The notes beneath the pieces were generated by a model, which saw only the letters and a list, made by a program, of their open reading frames with translations, was not told where the DNA came from and did no database searches. A DNA stretch of 64,000 nt from Oegoconia quadripuncta (taxonomy: Eukaryota > Arthropoda > Insecta > Lepidoptera > Autostichidae), in contig OX438751.1 in assembly GCA_949316235.1 (NCBI GenBank), positions 20,336,801 to 20,400,800 on the forward strand, written 5' to 3'. Shown here in pieces: positions 23,111-34,854 of the stretch. A program made the position numbers and the translations under genes. Each line of letters begins with the position of its first letter. Position 1 is the first letter of the stretch.

Positions 23111-25374
23111 TATTGACTTGCAAATTTTGAACGAACATACAAACGAAGTAAGTTAAATAATAAAAGAATGTGAAAATGCGGGTTTCGTAAAAGGAGATTA
23201 ACGGTCGTGAGCATTGCAGTACAGACGTAATGGGAAGCAGCTTCATTCGTGCAGAGCTCCCAAAAAAATCTACGATCACCAAGCCGCCTGCCCAACGCGT
23301 GCGGTTAGAGCAAATCCTCCCGTGGAAAGCGATGCAAATCACGCCACGGGAAAGGCTTATGTTTAGTTGCGTGCGGACTTTTAAAGGCTGTTTATGTGTG
23401 ATTTGTACGAAACCCATCCGAGGATGAGTGGATGAGTATGACTTTACACATTAATTTGATATTTTGAAAAGTAAGTAATACCATCCGAGGAGCCTAAGCC
23501 AAAATATCCTACCAAATATACCTTTCAAAACTATATTTTAATTATAATAAGGAAAAAGATACGGCTACGCGCGCAAACCCCGCCCAAGTCACGCCTCGAC
23601 CAATGTGTTCCAAGCTTTTAATTTGTTCCACTTCGTTGCCAGCACCTTCCTCAGACGCCATCGTACCGGTAAACATTCGCCTACCTACAAGTGGAGGGAG
23701 GAGGGTCTTAAGGGGGCTCTCCTTAAATCTAAAGGGTCATCTTCAGGTTCGAAGGCATTTAAACTTAGTGTCATAGGATAGCACAACATGTTATATTAAT
23801 AACTCGTTAGTGATCTTTCTACAAAACATTTAGTACGTACCTAATAAAACATGTTAAAATAACAATGTTTTAAAATGTCTCTACATAAATTCTAAAGGCA
23901 ATGCGCAGTTAGTCCTATCAAAGTAGTTGCTAGAAGTTTCTACGCATACAGACATGATGTGGATGAACGTTTTTTTAATAATTTGGTGTCGTATCCGTCC
24001 TCAAAATTTGTTTTTATTCGTACTTATGGGTTAGTTAAAATGCAGCTGTATTTACAGAACTGTTTTGCAACAAGTTGACATGAGAACTCGCCAGACATAT
24101 TTTACTCCAAATAGATAAACTTACCTGCAATTTTCATAATTGCGAACAATTTCCTTAAAAATCACCTAAATAACGGCACACATTCTAGCGATTAAGGTAA
24201 AAGCGGGCTATTAGAAAAACTGTTAATTAGAACAAACAAAAAATATATCCGTAATAAAGTCGTGAGAGACTCCCACGGCAGCGCCTATTCTTGTTGCTCG
24301 AGGAATAATGATGCTCTATGCGGCTGTATTGTGGCACCAGCAGGAAGTCATTTATCTAACATCAAGAATATGAGTGTTCAGAGCAATTTTGTGTCTGATT
24401 TGGCGATTTCTCATGCTAAAGTGTGCATTTTTCGGTGACGCGATTAAGTAAACGGGCGGTGAACTGGACGGTGACTGAGCGCCATTTTGTTTCTTGCGCC
24501 TGAAACATTCTATACCTAAGTGTAATATTGTAATTGTAGGATCTTCGCTCGCTTGTATACAAGGTTAGTTGGAAAGGGGGTACCTACTAAACCCAAAGGC
24601 GGTTCTCAAGTATTATGAACAGAACACATTATAGTGATTACCTTTTACCAATTACTGACAGTATTTACCGTTGGGAAAGTCTTCTGTTCACGATACCTTG
24701 TTAATAAATCCCTTAAGCTTAGTACTCCCTTTCAGACTACACGGGGTCATCATTCTCGCCATACAAGCTAGGTGACTAGTTAACCAAAGTCTTGCGGTCA
24801 TGACGTGAAATTTTAGAAATCTCTCGTGACAATTAAAATCTAGGTATACCAACCAACTGTGGTGGCTATAAATATCTTTGAAACGGCTCGCGCCATTTCC
24901 ATCAATCGTCCTAAAACACCAGCTTTTGAAAGAAAATCTTTTTTTTAATTACCTACTTGCTCAGATTCGTAGCACAACTCAGAAAAAGTCCTGCGAGATC
25001 TGTTCTGATCATTTTAGATGAATTGATTGAACATCAGTTCTGTGGTGTTTTTGTGTATTTTCATAGAAATCGTGATCGATTCCTACTGACCTGTGATTGG
25101 TTGGCTTATTGATGGCTTGGCTATGTCACGACTTTTCTGATTGGGCATCATTATCAATGAATGTACAGAATACTGCCCCTGATCTTTTCAGTTTATTGAA
25201 CATGCTGGTTTTCGTTACATAATTTATGTACCAAATCTCTATGTATAGTTAAAGGTGGATTCCAGTAGCTTCCGCTCAATTTCTACGTATGTACGAACTT
25301 TCTCTTTTAGTTTCTCAGTATTTCCTACCGGTGGAAACATTTATGGTCTCCGCTATGTCGATATTTCATACTGA
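23111..25374. other. Intergenic stretch without recognised features
   Basis: AT-rich sequence. A possible distant match between about 23190-23350 and 31880-32000 (AAAAATCTACGATCA and TGGAAAGCGATGCAAATC against AAAAATCTGCGATCA and TGGAAAGCCATGCAAGTC) suggests an old dispersed repeat. I see no gene. Confidence 0.5.
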
Positions 25375-25585
25375 CGACCGATTGATGTAGTGGATAGGGA
25401 CCTTGTTAGCGAAACCAACGGTTGCGGGTTCGCATCCCGCGAGTGATGAATACGAACATTTATTCCAGAGTCATGGATGTTTATATAAATATTTATGTAT
25501 GTTTATCCGTTATCTAGTATCCATAGCACAAGCTTTGCTTATTTTGGGACTAGATAATTGGTGTAAAGTGTACGAAATATAAAAA
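25375..25585 (+). repeat. tRNA-derived SINE, family A
   Basis: Plus-strand copy: GATTGATGTAGTGGATAGG (A box), GGTTGCGGGTTCGCATCCCG (B box), TGATGAATACGAACATTTAT, GTTTATATAAATATTTATG and CAAGCTTTGCTTATTTTGG, ending near GTGTACGAAATATAAAAA. Confidence 0.85.
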
Positions 25586-25731
25586 AAAATACTGTAGGTA
25601 CCTATGTTTCCCGAATAAAGAAATTGAAACACGCAATCTGTGCAAATTTGAGCTTACTGCCCCTAATCGTTACTAGTACTATATTAATTCTGTGCCGTTA
25701 CTGTATAGTAATAGGTCTCTGTTTGAACAAC

Positions 25732-25800
25732 GTACAGTCGACTTTAAGACGACCGTAACACTACCAGTGTAAGCTGGTCGTGCGACGCTATCGGAAAACT
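25732..25800. repeat. Truncated GTACAGTCG-type MITE
   Basis: GTACAGTCGAC at the left end is followed by GACGACCGTAACACTACCAG and TGTAAG, which match the left half of the element at 54230-54341. A clean right end is not visible. Confidence 0.5.
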
Positions 25801-26366
25801 GAACACTACGAGATCCGCTTAAATTGGAAGTGTTATGGCGCGGCCGCGTATACAAAGGAACTTGTTCCGAAGGTTTCGAACTAGTACACGTACTGCACTT
25901 GTTGTTTTAATGCACATATTATTTTCTCTATTTATGCAAGAGGGAACGTGAGAAAATTGTTGTTGTTATGTCGCTACGGACATTCAAAATACATAGTGTT
26001 TGTTTGGTACACAAGCGTGTTCTTTCTCTGAACCACAATAACAATGGTTGCATAGCATCAACCAATCAAAGTGTCATTAAAGAAATTGTCTTCCTACAAC
26101 ACAATGAATAGAAATACTTAATAATTAAATAACTAGAATAGAACGATACGGACATTATATTTTAATGTGGGTTGTAAAAGATGTCTGTTTTTCCTTCTTG
26201 TCCACTATATAGTATCCAATCATCCATTGACGTGAGCGATCAATGGATTCAAATTGACTTTTTGAATAGGTACCCTATATCAGGGGATGCTCATTCGTCG
26301 ATCGCTAGATCTTTGCAGTCACCATAAACAATAGTAGAATATCAGTCCGTCAAAGAAAGATTCGGC

Positions 26367-26625
26367 TTTTTACGGCTATTGGTTTGCCAATCTATGCTAT
26401 CCGTTAAGGTTCGGTCTGCTGGGGTTCTTAAGTAGAGAGAAATAATGAAACGTCCAAACTTGATTCACTGAGTTTATTGTCCCGTCACACGCAGTACAAG
26501 AGAACGACCGAGCTCCGCGTGAGAGAGGGAACGACTGCCCCGGGACGCCCGCCGGTAGCTACCCAAAAACGCTGATCACGTAAAACGTGACTACGTATCT
26601 ACATGTGACTCACTGTGTTCCTACA
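26367..26625 (-). repeat. LTR-like direct repeat, copy 1
   Basis: A 259-base unit (TTTTACGGCTATTGGTTTGC to GACTCACTGTGTTCCTACA) that recurs at 26644-26899 with a few substitutions and small indels. On the minus strand it begins TGTAGGAACACAG and is preceded by a purine-rich GTGGTGAGGGGGGACTAC, as expected of a 3' LTR behind a polypurine tract. The far end does not show a clear CA, so the LTR assignment is tentative. Confidence 0.55.
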
Positions 26626-26643
26626 GTAGTCCCCCCTCACCAC

Positions 26644-26899
26644 TTTTACGGCTATTGGTTTGCCAATCTATGCTACCCGTTAAGGTTCGATCAACTGGGG
26701 TTCTTAAGTAGAGAGATTATAATGAAACATCCTAATACTTGATTCACTGAGTTTATTGTCCCGTCACAGGCAATACAAGAGAACGACCGAGCTCCGCGTG
26801 AGAGGGAACGACTGCCCCGGGACGTCTGTCGCTACCCAAAAATACTGATCACGTTAAAACGTGACTGCGTATCTACATGTGACTCACTGTGTTCCTACA
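26644..26899 (-). repeat. LTR-like direct repeat, copy 2
   Basis: It is the second copy of the 26367 unit, separated from it by 18 bases (GTAGTCCCCCCTCACCAC). Both carry CGACCGAGCTCCGCGTGAGA and GAACGACTGCCCCGGGACG. If these are LTRs, almost the entire internal region has been lost. Confidence 0.55.
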
Positions 26900-28639
26900 C
26901 TCTCTATCTCGAACTATTCGAAATCTGAACGATATTAGGACGTCATCAGCAATTCGGTAAATGTATTCTAAGTTGCTTTTTTCTCTCTGGTCGATTAGTT
27001 TTAGCTCATAGATTATCGATAACATAAACCACATTAATGGATTTTAATAAACTAGCATAACCACTAACTTACCTTCATGGTGACCCTCTAAAGTCTTTAC
27101 CCCAAAATATGAAGTATCACATTACCCTTAATGCTTTGGACTCCCTGAGTTATAATCGACTATAAAATGGGAAAAAATCGCATCGAAAGCTAGTTATCAA
27201 ATAGGAATTTCATTTCTCAACATTTTAATTTAAAATAGTGCTATAAATTGCGAATAATTAACCAGTCAAAAAGTGAAAAACAAGACTTCGATGCGATTCC
27301 GACTCAAACTCCTAAACCCATCATCAAATGCATCAGTGCTAATAAAGACAACGTTAGAGAAGGAAATTATTAAAATAGAAGAAAGATAAATGCGCAAGAA
27401 ACGCAATATGCAAATAGGGGGCGTCAAAGGGGTGGTTGTCAAGTGGGTAAAACGTTTGCAAATTTTTTTTTAAACGGATAATAATCTCTATTGCAGCTTG
27501 CTACCCGAGCACCACCCAGTGTGCTAGTTGAACTATCTACTAAATCAATCCATCGCGTTGCCTTTGCAAGTTTAATACATTTTGTGTAGGTACTAATATC
27601 TACATAGGTACATTCAACTACATGGGTACCGCCTGGGCAATTCTTATATTATGTAGTACTTCCGTCAACTAAACACAGTTACTTATATGTAAGGTTTGCA
27701 TCACGCGTCTAGATAGCAGTAATTACGGGATACAACAATGATCTCTCATTCTGAAGGCAATAAGCTTAATCGCATCCTCAGACTGTTAATCTTCTTGACA
27801 TTAAAATCGCTTCCATGTCTACAATTGGTCTTGGACAACCGTTTTAATGAGGAACATTGTGGATATTGTAACTATTATAAGACTGGATATTATATGCAGT
27901 ACATATCGTGGTAATTTCGATATTAAATTAGTAAGTACTCTCCAGCATGAAGAAGACTGTTGTGATGATTGACCTGTGGAGCGATTTTCATATACCTAGT
28001 GCGAAATATTTTCAGAGAACTCTTATCTCGAGTGAAAAGTGAATTTGGTATCTTAGATCCGTAGGCTGCTTTGGAGATATAATATGTCGTGAGATACGTG
28101 TACGTCCAGAGTTCATAAATCGCAACCTTACACCCGTATTGAGTATAAACTTCTTCTCACACTGAAATTCGATCAAATAAATAGATAGATAAAGCCTTTA
28201 TTTGTTTCCACAGTCACACACATACATTTAGCTTATACATATCGATACACAGACAAGGTAACACATCAACAACAATAACATAATATTGTAACACTAACGC
28301 ATGTGTGTGCTGCAGCAGCACAAATGGGTCACAGCCCAGTGTATTAGATTGCTCATTGAGGAAAACACTGATTTTCAGCTATCCCCTAAGGAGCAGAGCA
28401 ACTTGGAACCTAAACCATAGGAAACAGTAAGTATTAAGTAAATAGCAATTTTCAGACTCTTGAAATAGTGATTGATGAGTGATAGTAGGTGCTTAGTAAA
28501 TAATGCTTCAACTGTCAAATGTGAGTGACCAATGAGGCTTTTCCCGAAGGCCTCTGTCGATAATACTGACTGGATTTCTTCAGTTATTCTCGTTTCCCTT
28601 CTCTGCCGGTCCTCAACATTGTGAAATAAAAAAAACGAG
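26900..28639. other. Intergenic stretch without recognised genes
   Basis: AT-rich sequence. The motif AAATAGATAGATAAAGCCTTTATTTG near 28180-28205 resembles the end of a LINE. Nothing else is recognised. Confidence 0.5.
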
Positions 28640-28945
28640 TTATTAGAACAGAATATTCCTCCATCAGATCGTCTGTCTACCTTGCGAGTGCTGCTGAACA
28701 TAGGCCTCCCCTATACAATTCCAGAGCGACCAATTGGACGCGGCCTGGATTCAGCGACTTCCCGCAACCTTTATCAAGGCATCTATCCAGCTTGTGAGTG
28801 GATGTCCTACGCTATGTGCTCCGCCCACTACCCCTTCAATTTACTAATCCGCCGGACTATGTCAATGACATTCGTTCGCCTACGGGATTCTTCATTCCTC
28901 ATTCGATCACGTAGTGAAACGCCGAGCATCGACCCTCTCCACGTC
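28640..28945 (-). mobile_element. Non-LTR retrotransposon RT C-terminus (degenerate)
   Basis: The minus strand from about 28915 reads RMRNEESRRRTNVIDIVRRI then SKLKG, a stop, WAEHIA, then RPRPIGRSG after a frameshift: the same LINE ending (RNEE.RRRT.V..I..RI.KLKW.WAGHIA) as the relic at 14610. Stops and frameshifts make it a relic. Confidence 0.65.
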
Positions 28946-29035
28946 TAGTTGAATGATTTTGAACTTTATTATGAGGCACATTGTGAGAGTGCCATAAGTC
29001 ATCACTGGTAACATAATAATATAATAAATAAATAA

Positions 29036-29258
29036 ATATTTCGGACACTTACACCATTCATCTAGTCCCAAACTAAGCGAAGCTTGTGCTATAGATACTA
29101 GATAACGGATACATAAACATTTATATAAACATCCATGACTCGGGAATAAATGTTCGTATTCATCACACAAACATTTACCCCTCGCGGGATTCGAACCCGC
29201 AACCGTTGGTTTCGCTGATAGGGTGGGTCACTATCCACTACACCAATCGGTCGTTAAA
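29036..29258 (-). repeat. tRNA-derived SINE, family A
   Basis: Minus-strand copy with its tRNA-like head at 29170-29255 (CTCGCGGGATTCGAACCCGC on the plus strand, and CACTACACCAATCGGTCG) and body CAAACTAAGCGAAGCTTGTG. Confidence 0.85.
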
Positions 29259-29692
29259 TTTTGGTTGTATAACACATTAAATAAACTTCGTTTGTTACCT
29301 CCACAAACACAGAAATTTCGTTCTAACGGTAGTCAATTCGTTGACCATTAAAACAATTGAACATAAAAATATAATTTTAATTGCTAATTTGGCGCTTCCC
29401 CAGGTCCCACGGCCAAAGATGACATGTTGGAAAACACGAGCAGCCAACTGCTTCCCACACTCTGCATATCTCGGCTCCATAGATCAAGCTAGAGGCAAAA
29501 ACTGAGACAATGCTACAATTGTGCGCCTGCTTTCTCACACTCCCCTGTAGATGTAATCATTGGGTTAATTAGTTCGGGTAAATGACCAATAAACTTATTT
29601 GTTCCGGGTCGGATAGCGTATGCAGCGCAATAATTGATGCGCCAGTTATTAAAATTGGCTCATGTGAAAGAAAGTTCCAAGATGTCAATGTT

Positions 29693-30120
29693 ATATTGGG
29701 TCTTTACCTATGAAATTGGAGTTTTTTTTTCTCCGTTAATCATATGTACCAATTCCTGCGATTTTTAAAGCTATATCCAAATTTGTTTTTAATTTGGGAA
29801 ATGGAATATTATTTCAAGGTTTCACATGAAATATTTTTTAATTTCTGGGCTAAATCACATAATAAAAAAAATTTACAGAGCTCTTTTCACGTGCTTCCCA
29901 TATTCATTTCTTAGATTCGCTGAAACTTTTATAAAGCGGTTACTTTTAAAAATTAACGCTGCCTATACTTAACTTAATGTTATCCGATAATACACACAAA
30001 GTTTAGCTAAATTTGGATTTGCCGTTCCCAAAAATAAATCAAAAATATTTGTATGGATTAAACAGTGTTAATGAAATTCTTCATACAAAACGCCAATTTC
30101 TTAGGTAAGGACCTAATATT
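29693..30120. mobile_element. MITE with CTTACCTATGAAATTGG ends, copy 2 (inverted)
   Basis: It begins ATTGGGTCTTTACCTATGAA and ends TTAGGTAAGGACCTAATATT. It is the reverse-orientation relative of 21456-21905 and keeps the original centre (near 29815-29890) that the first copy has lost. Confidence 0.8.
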
Positions 30121-30339
30121 AACGGCCTATCAGGAAATATCCTCTACATTTATCTGAAAATCATTAGTACATATACGGGAAAGTTAGTTTTGATGTGGGC
30201 AAATACAGTGAGTCTTTTATTATAGAGTATAGGTACTTCGTCCGCGTGGATCTCGTAATAAAATATATACTATCACTTAAATTATACATATTGTATGTCA
30301 TGACGCTTACAAATGTTACTTTTTTACTTAAGAAATAAA

Positions 30340-30450
30340 ACTTTTTTGAGTTGAAATACGAATCAAAATCCGTTACGAAAAACGCACAAACAGACGCGGT
30401 TAGCGACTTTGTTTTATACGTAAATGTAGGGTTAGTTTCTTTAGGAGCAT
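30340..30450 (+). repeat. Dispersed repeat fragment (CAAAATCCGTT..GCGACTTTG)
   Basis: AATCAAAATCCGTTACG, then AACAGACGCGGTTAGCGACT, then TTGTTTTATACG parallels CAAAATCCGTTGCG, AGACAGCGACTTTGCATG and TTTTATACTA at 42750-42825. This pattern is common in lepidopteran genomes; the element class is uncertain. Confidence 0.45.
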
Positions 30451-31236
30451 TTACGTTAACATTAAATTGTATTTTTGGTCAACCATCAATACGTTCGCGC
30501 TATTGGCATAACCTCCTCTCACTACAAATTTGCTTTAGATACATGGGTCAAGAAAAGCCGTAAGAAAGTGAGTGTAAAGTTTTTTGGGTGTATCATGTAG
30601 ATTTCTATGTTAGCTCCTGTAGTCTAAACGGCTTGCCCGATTTTGATGCGGAAGGTAGGTATTATTTAGATTCGTGTTGATCTCCTAGACACTAGGGCTT
30701 AGAGTGTGATATGTGATAATTTTAGGGTAAAAAAGCCAACATGGCGCCCCTAAAATATGCAGTGGGTTATTTATATCATTTAGTTCATTAGTTTAATTTC
30801 AGGATAAAGATTCCTGAGTATAGGTACAGTTATGTATATTACAATGTTCATTCATATTCAAAAGAACGTTATTTGTTCCTAGCGATCTGTTTTTACCGTT
30901 TATTTCACTTTATTGAAGTATCTACACGCGCAAGAACTCTCGACAAGTCAACTACGTAACGAGACGCCTAGCTGCAACACGTTGCGTGACTACTGTCATT
31001 ACTGAAGCATCGGTGACGTGCTCCACTTCATGACGCGACATCACCACGTAACAATCTATTGATGACGGCAAAAAATCACATGAAAAAGTTACCTGGCCGT
31101 ATCCTGGTATTTATTTGCAAACTTTAAAATTCTTGTAAATTACAATATAATTTGTAAATGCAGTTTGAACGCGCTTCACGTAAAAACTACCTGTACGAAT
31201 TTTGGTAAAGTTTTTACAACGTTTATTTTATTTTAT

Positions 31237-31711
31237 TTAAGAGGGTTTATCCCGAAAGATTTTCCATACAAACTATCAAGTCCAAATTTTCGAAATGAAT
31301 AAACTCATTCTAATGGAAGTTTATAAGCTTTAAAGCACGTAAGTGCACAGATCTAAAAAGTTAGTAGGGAATACTTTCTTAAAAGAGTAGAACTAATAAA
31401 TTAGACCAAAGTTTTGGTTTCCATAGTAACAGAAAAAAATATTTTTTTTTATATTTTGAAAATGTGTTCTACTAACTTTTATAGTCAAAGTCAAAAGTGC
31501 TTTAGTTTGTAGGTAGGGTACACTTAAAAGATTTTACATTTTTTAAGCTACTGCTTTTTCAAAAGGCAATTTTCCCCTGAGAAGAACAAGCAAGAATCTC
31601 GACGGGTTGCTCTTTTTAGAAACACGGTTAAATCTACGTATCCTGATTATACGTATAAAGTTTCAATAGAATCGGTTTGTATGAAATGCCGTGTGGGATA
31701 AACCCTCTTAA
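31237..31711. mobile_element. TTAA-type MITE, copy 2
   Basis: It starts TTAAGAGGGTTTATCCC and ends GGGATAAACCCTCTTAA, a perfect 17-base inverted repeat including TTAA at both ends, which suggests a TTAA target duplication as in piggyBac-like elements. Internal segments match 19738-20230. The CR1 tail at 31483-31632 is inserted inside it. Confidence 0.75.
31483..31632 (-). mobile_element. CR1-type LINE 3' tail
   Basis: The plus strand starts GTCAAAGTCAAAAGTGC and runs through GTAGGGTACACTTAAAAG and CCTGAGAAGAACAAGCAAGA. This is the reverse complement of the LINE tail at 5180-5305; the copy is 5'-truncated and nested in a MITE. Confidence 0.75.
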
Positions 31712-32888
31712 ACTAAATTTGAAAATATTAATGATATAATTAATTATTAAACAAATATTTTCAAAATATTAATCTTTTCGATACCTTTAGTAGATTCCAC
31801 TCGGCAGCGAATACTTTTGAAATAATAGTTTAAAAAATATCATTAATAATTAAATATAGACTCTAGGTATACAGCAGTATGGTTCCCGGCAGAGCAGATA
31901 AGGACGAAGCACCCAGAAAAAATCTGCGATCAATTGGGGCAAATTCGACCATGGAAAGCCATGCAAGTCGCTGCATGAGAGCAGCTTCATTCCAGGAGCC
32001 AACTGTGTGTATACAGAAGCATGTAGACATGTACTTATTCATTGAATTGGAAACCGCACGTTAATTTACAGTTCAGTTTATTGTGCTAACAAAGTTCAAG
32101 AGTGGTCAGGTGGAACTTTCCTCTTGTGTAAGCACTGTTAGAGCACAGCCTACTCTCGCTGCGAGAGGGTATGGCCATAAGTATCAGAGGGGTGGCCACC
32201 GACTGTCTTCAATTGAAGAACCGGGACCGACTATTCAAGGTCCAAAGCACGGAAATACTCGCACTAAAATGGCACTAGTTGTCACACATCCAAGGAGCGA
32301 CCGCGCCGTACATTGCTCAACTTCGCTAATGAATATCGAACGATGACTGTGTTTCCGTCCAGTAGCGCCCTCATTGGATAAATTAAAATTTCCTTTAAAA
32401 TACAGAATAAGTCATTATAAATAATACCGAAATAGCTTCAATTACGGTTAGTTTCGAGAATTTCAAATTATTGATGAAAACGACCATTTTTTATAATCGT
32501 GAATTCTGGAAAATAACAGTTATCAAAGCTATTTCATATTATTTATAATTAGCTGTTAGGCTTTTCGAGTGCAGGTTGACCTGCACTTTGAAGTGATTTC
32601 TTTAATTATTATGTATTTAGAAAGAGGAGAAGCGTAAAGCTGTCGACGCTAAACGCGACGAGCTGAAAACCCGTCCACTCGCTGCCATTATATGACTACG
32701 TGGAAGGTGTGCTTATGTGTCCACATTGCGCACGGAATGATCGGCTATGTGTCTTCGAGCGCACCAGCACTAAACCGATTAGGACTCAAATGGCCGAAAG
32801 CATCGGAATCATCATCATCATCATTTAAAAATAAATCTTAATTAATTCAAAGAGAGCGCCACTGAACGGATTAAACCCTCTTTTTTTT
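31712..32888. other. Intergenic stretch without recognised genes
   Basis: AT-rich sequence with open frames of 60-90 codons that match nothing I know. A short CAT trinucleotide run lies near 32808-32825. The tract ends in T-runs leading into the SINE at 32890. Confidence 0.45.
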
Positions 32889-32889
32889 C

Positions 32890-33215
32890 TTTTTTTTTAT
32901 GCACACAGGGTTAGCACTTGACCTCAATCACACCTGATGTTAAGTGAAGATAAGGCCGAAGGTGGTAGCGTACTGACCCGGAAACCCCATCTTATTTGGG
33001 GGACTGGCTATCTTATCTCTGACAACTGGAACACAACAATGCTATTAACATTACTGTTTGGCGGCAGATTTAGATAAGATGGTGGTAGCTAATCAGGCGG
33101 ACAACCACCAACCAAACTGAGTACTAAATATGTACCCCGCTGGGGAGCGAATCCGCGACCTCCGAATCGTAAACCAAATGTTGTTTACATTGAGCCACGG
33201 AGGTGGTTAAAACAA
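32890..33215 (-). repeat. tRNA-derived SINE, family B
   Basis: Minus-strand full-length copy from TTTATGCACACAGGGTTAGC (tail) through TGACAACTGGAACACAACAA to GGGGAGCGAATCCGCGACCT (B box) and TGAGCCACGGAGGTGG (A box). Confidence 0.85.
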
Positions 33216-33436
33216 TCTAAATTAAAAACATTAGTCTGAATTCAATTCCATACTTAACTAACTCATAATTATAAGGAAAAGCGAACATCCGGATCACGTA
33301 GATCCATAAAAAGACAATTATTTTCATTCACCACCATTATACGGAAATGATTGTGAACAGGATGCGGGGAAGCCCGATTGCAGCGTCATTAACCCGAGAT
33401 AAACGCTGGTTATCTTATTCTTAGTGTTTAGAAACT

Positions 33437-33842
33437 AGGGATGCAACGATACGGCTATTACGATGTCAGTACGAATGACGAATGCATCGTAATGACCAAA
33501 TACGATAACGAATTACGATACGAATGCATTACGATTTTGTTCCATTGCATTTTACTGGAAGCGTATTTTTAAACGACTTCAAAAAAGGAGGAGGTTCTGT
33601 ATTCGGGGCGTATTTTTTTTTATTTTATAATTAAGTTAAACTTTTTATAGTTTTATTTATTTTATGTTATTAAATTACCTAACAATTTCAGTAAAAATAT
33701 CGAAAAAGAATGAATCGTAATCGTTACGATAACGAATGACCGTAAAACCAAACGATAATCGCCGATATACACGAGTATATCGATATATATATATAAGAGT
33801 ATACAGGGATGCAATGATATCGTTATATATCGTTGCATCCTT
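33437..33842. mobile_element. hAT-like MITE (GGGATGCAACGATA ends)
   Basis: GGGATGCAACGATACGG at the left mirrors TATCGTTGCATCC at the right; inside the right end GGGATGCAATGATATCG and its inverse form a small extra hairpin. TAGGGATGCAACGAT ends are known from non-autonomous hAT elements. The centre also carries ACGACTTCAAAAAAGGAGGA, another common insect repeat motif. Confidence 0.6.
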
Positions 33843-33844
33843 AT

Positions 33845-34105
33845 TGGAAACCGTAATGGCTATGTATACATGTAGAGGTCGCGGTTTCGAATCCCGCGAT
33901 TTTTCCCACGTCTACAGTTTCCCAATTCTATAGATTTCCCATATGTTTGTATGATGAATATGACATGTGTAGGTACCCGAGCTATGGATGTTTACATTTC
34001 TAATATGTATATATTCACAAAAAACCTTACACTTGTATTTATCAACCGTTTAGTACCCATAATACAAGCCTGCTTAGCGTGGATCTTGATGACGCTGTGA
34101 ATATT
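33845..34105 (+). repeat. SINE copy, family A-like (diverged)
   Basis: GGTCGCGGTTTCGAATCCCG (B box), TGTTTGTATGATGAATATG, TGGATGTTTACATTTC, ATTTATCAACCGTTTAGTAC and CAAGCCTGCTTAGC keep the order of the subfamily at 57980. Confidence 0.55.
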
Positions 34106-34111
34106 TATGTA

Positions 34112-34854
34112 TACCGGATGAGTTTTTGTTTACCGTAAGGAAAAAAATAGGGCGTATTAGGTAAGTGAAATAGAAGGTTTTGGCATAGGTAGTTAATTTT
34201 CTTTTTCAAAACCATCATCGAATAAAACTTTGTCATTTGATGATCGCGTTTGTAGACTATTCCACTTAATTACATCATTAAATTAAATAAATTAAACGAA
34301 AAACTAGGAGAAAATATGAGTTCCAAGTAAATTTCGCATTAGTAGAATCTTACGAATCCCGCCAATCGCATATCAAACTGCGGCCTGCGTGAGCGTCGAT
34401 GATGGTTTTGATAAAAAAAAAACTATCTACCTATAAATATAATAAACTGCCGCCTCCGTGCTTAAAGTAAACAACATTGGGTTAACGATTCGGAGGTCGC
34501 GGGTTCGATTCTCAGCGGCGTACATATTTAGTACTCGGTTTGGTTGGTGGCAGGGCATTTTAAATGTCCGCCTGGCTAGCTACCACCATGTTATCTAAAT
34601 CTGCCGCCAAACAGCAATGTTAATAGCATTGTTGTGTTCCGGTTGTCAGAGATAAGATAGCCAGACCCCCAAATAAGATAGGGTGGTCGGGTCAGTACGC
34701 TACCACCTTCGGCCTCATCTTCACTTAACATCAGGTGTGATTGAGGTCAAGTACTAACCCGTTGTGCATAAAAAAAAACCTATGCACATACCTTCCATTT
34801 CACTTACCTAATATGCCCTATTTTTTCCCTTACGGTAAAAAAACTCAACCGGTA
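34112..34854. mobile_element. MITE with about 75-base inverted ends, split by a SINE
   Basis: TACCGGATGAGTTTTTGTTT, ACCGTAAGG and GGGCGTATTAGGTAAGTG at the left mirror CACTTACCTAATATGCCC, CCTTACGGT and AAACTCAACCGGTA at the right. The family B SINE at 34445-34772 lies just inside the right arm. Confidence 0.75.
34445..34772 (+). repeat. tRNA-derived SINE, family B
   Basis: Plus-strand full-length copy: ACTGCCGCCTCCGTGC (A-box region), TCGCGGGTTCGATTCTC (B box), TTGTGTTCCGGTTGTCAGAG, CATCAGGTGTGATTGAGG and a GTGCATAAAAAAAA tail. It is nested in the MITE at 34112. Confidence 0.85.

Noticed and set aside
29170..29255. tRNA gene (A and B boxes, GGTTCGAATCCCGC) here and at similar spots near 1465, 18570, 25390, 35495, 44125 and 58150
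   Set aside because: The same tRNA-like head is always followed by the same unrelated body at several loci, so these are SINE heads rather than tRNA genes.
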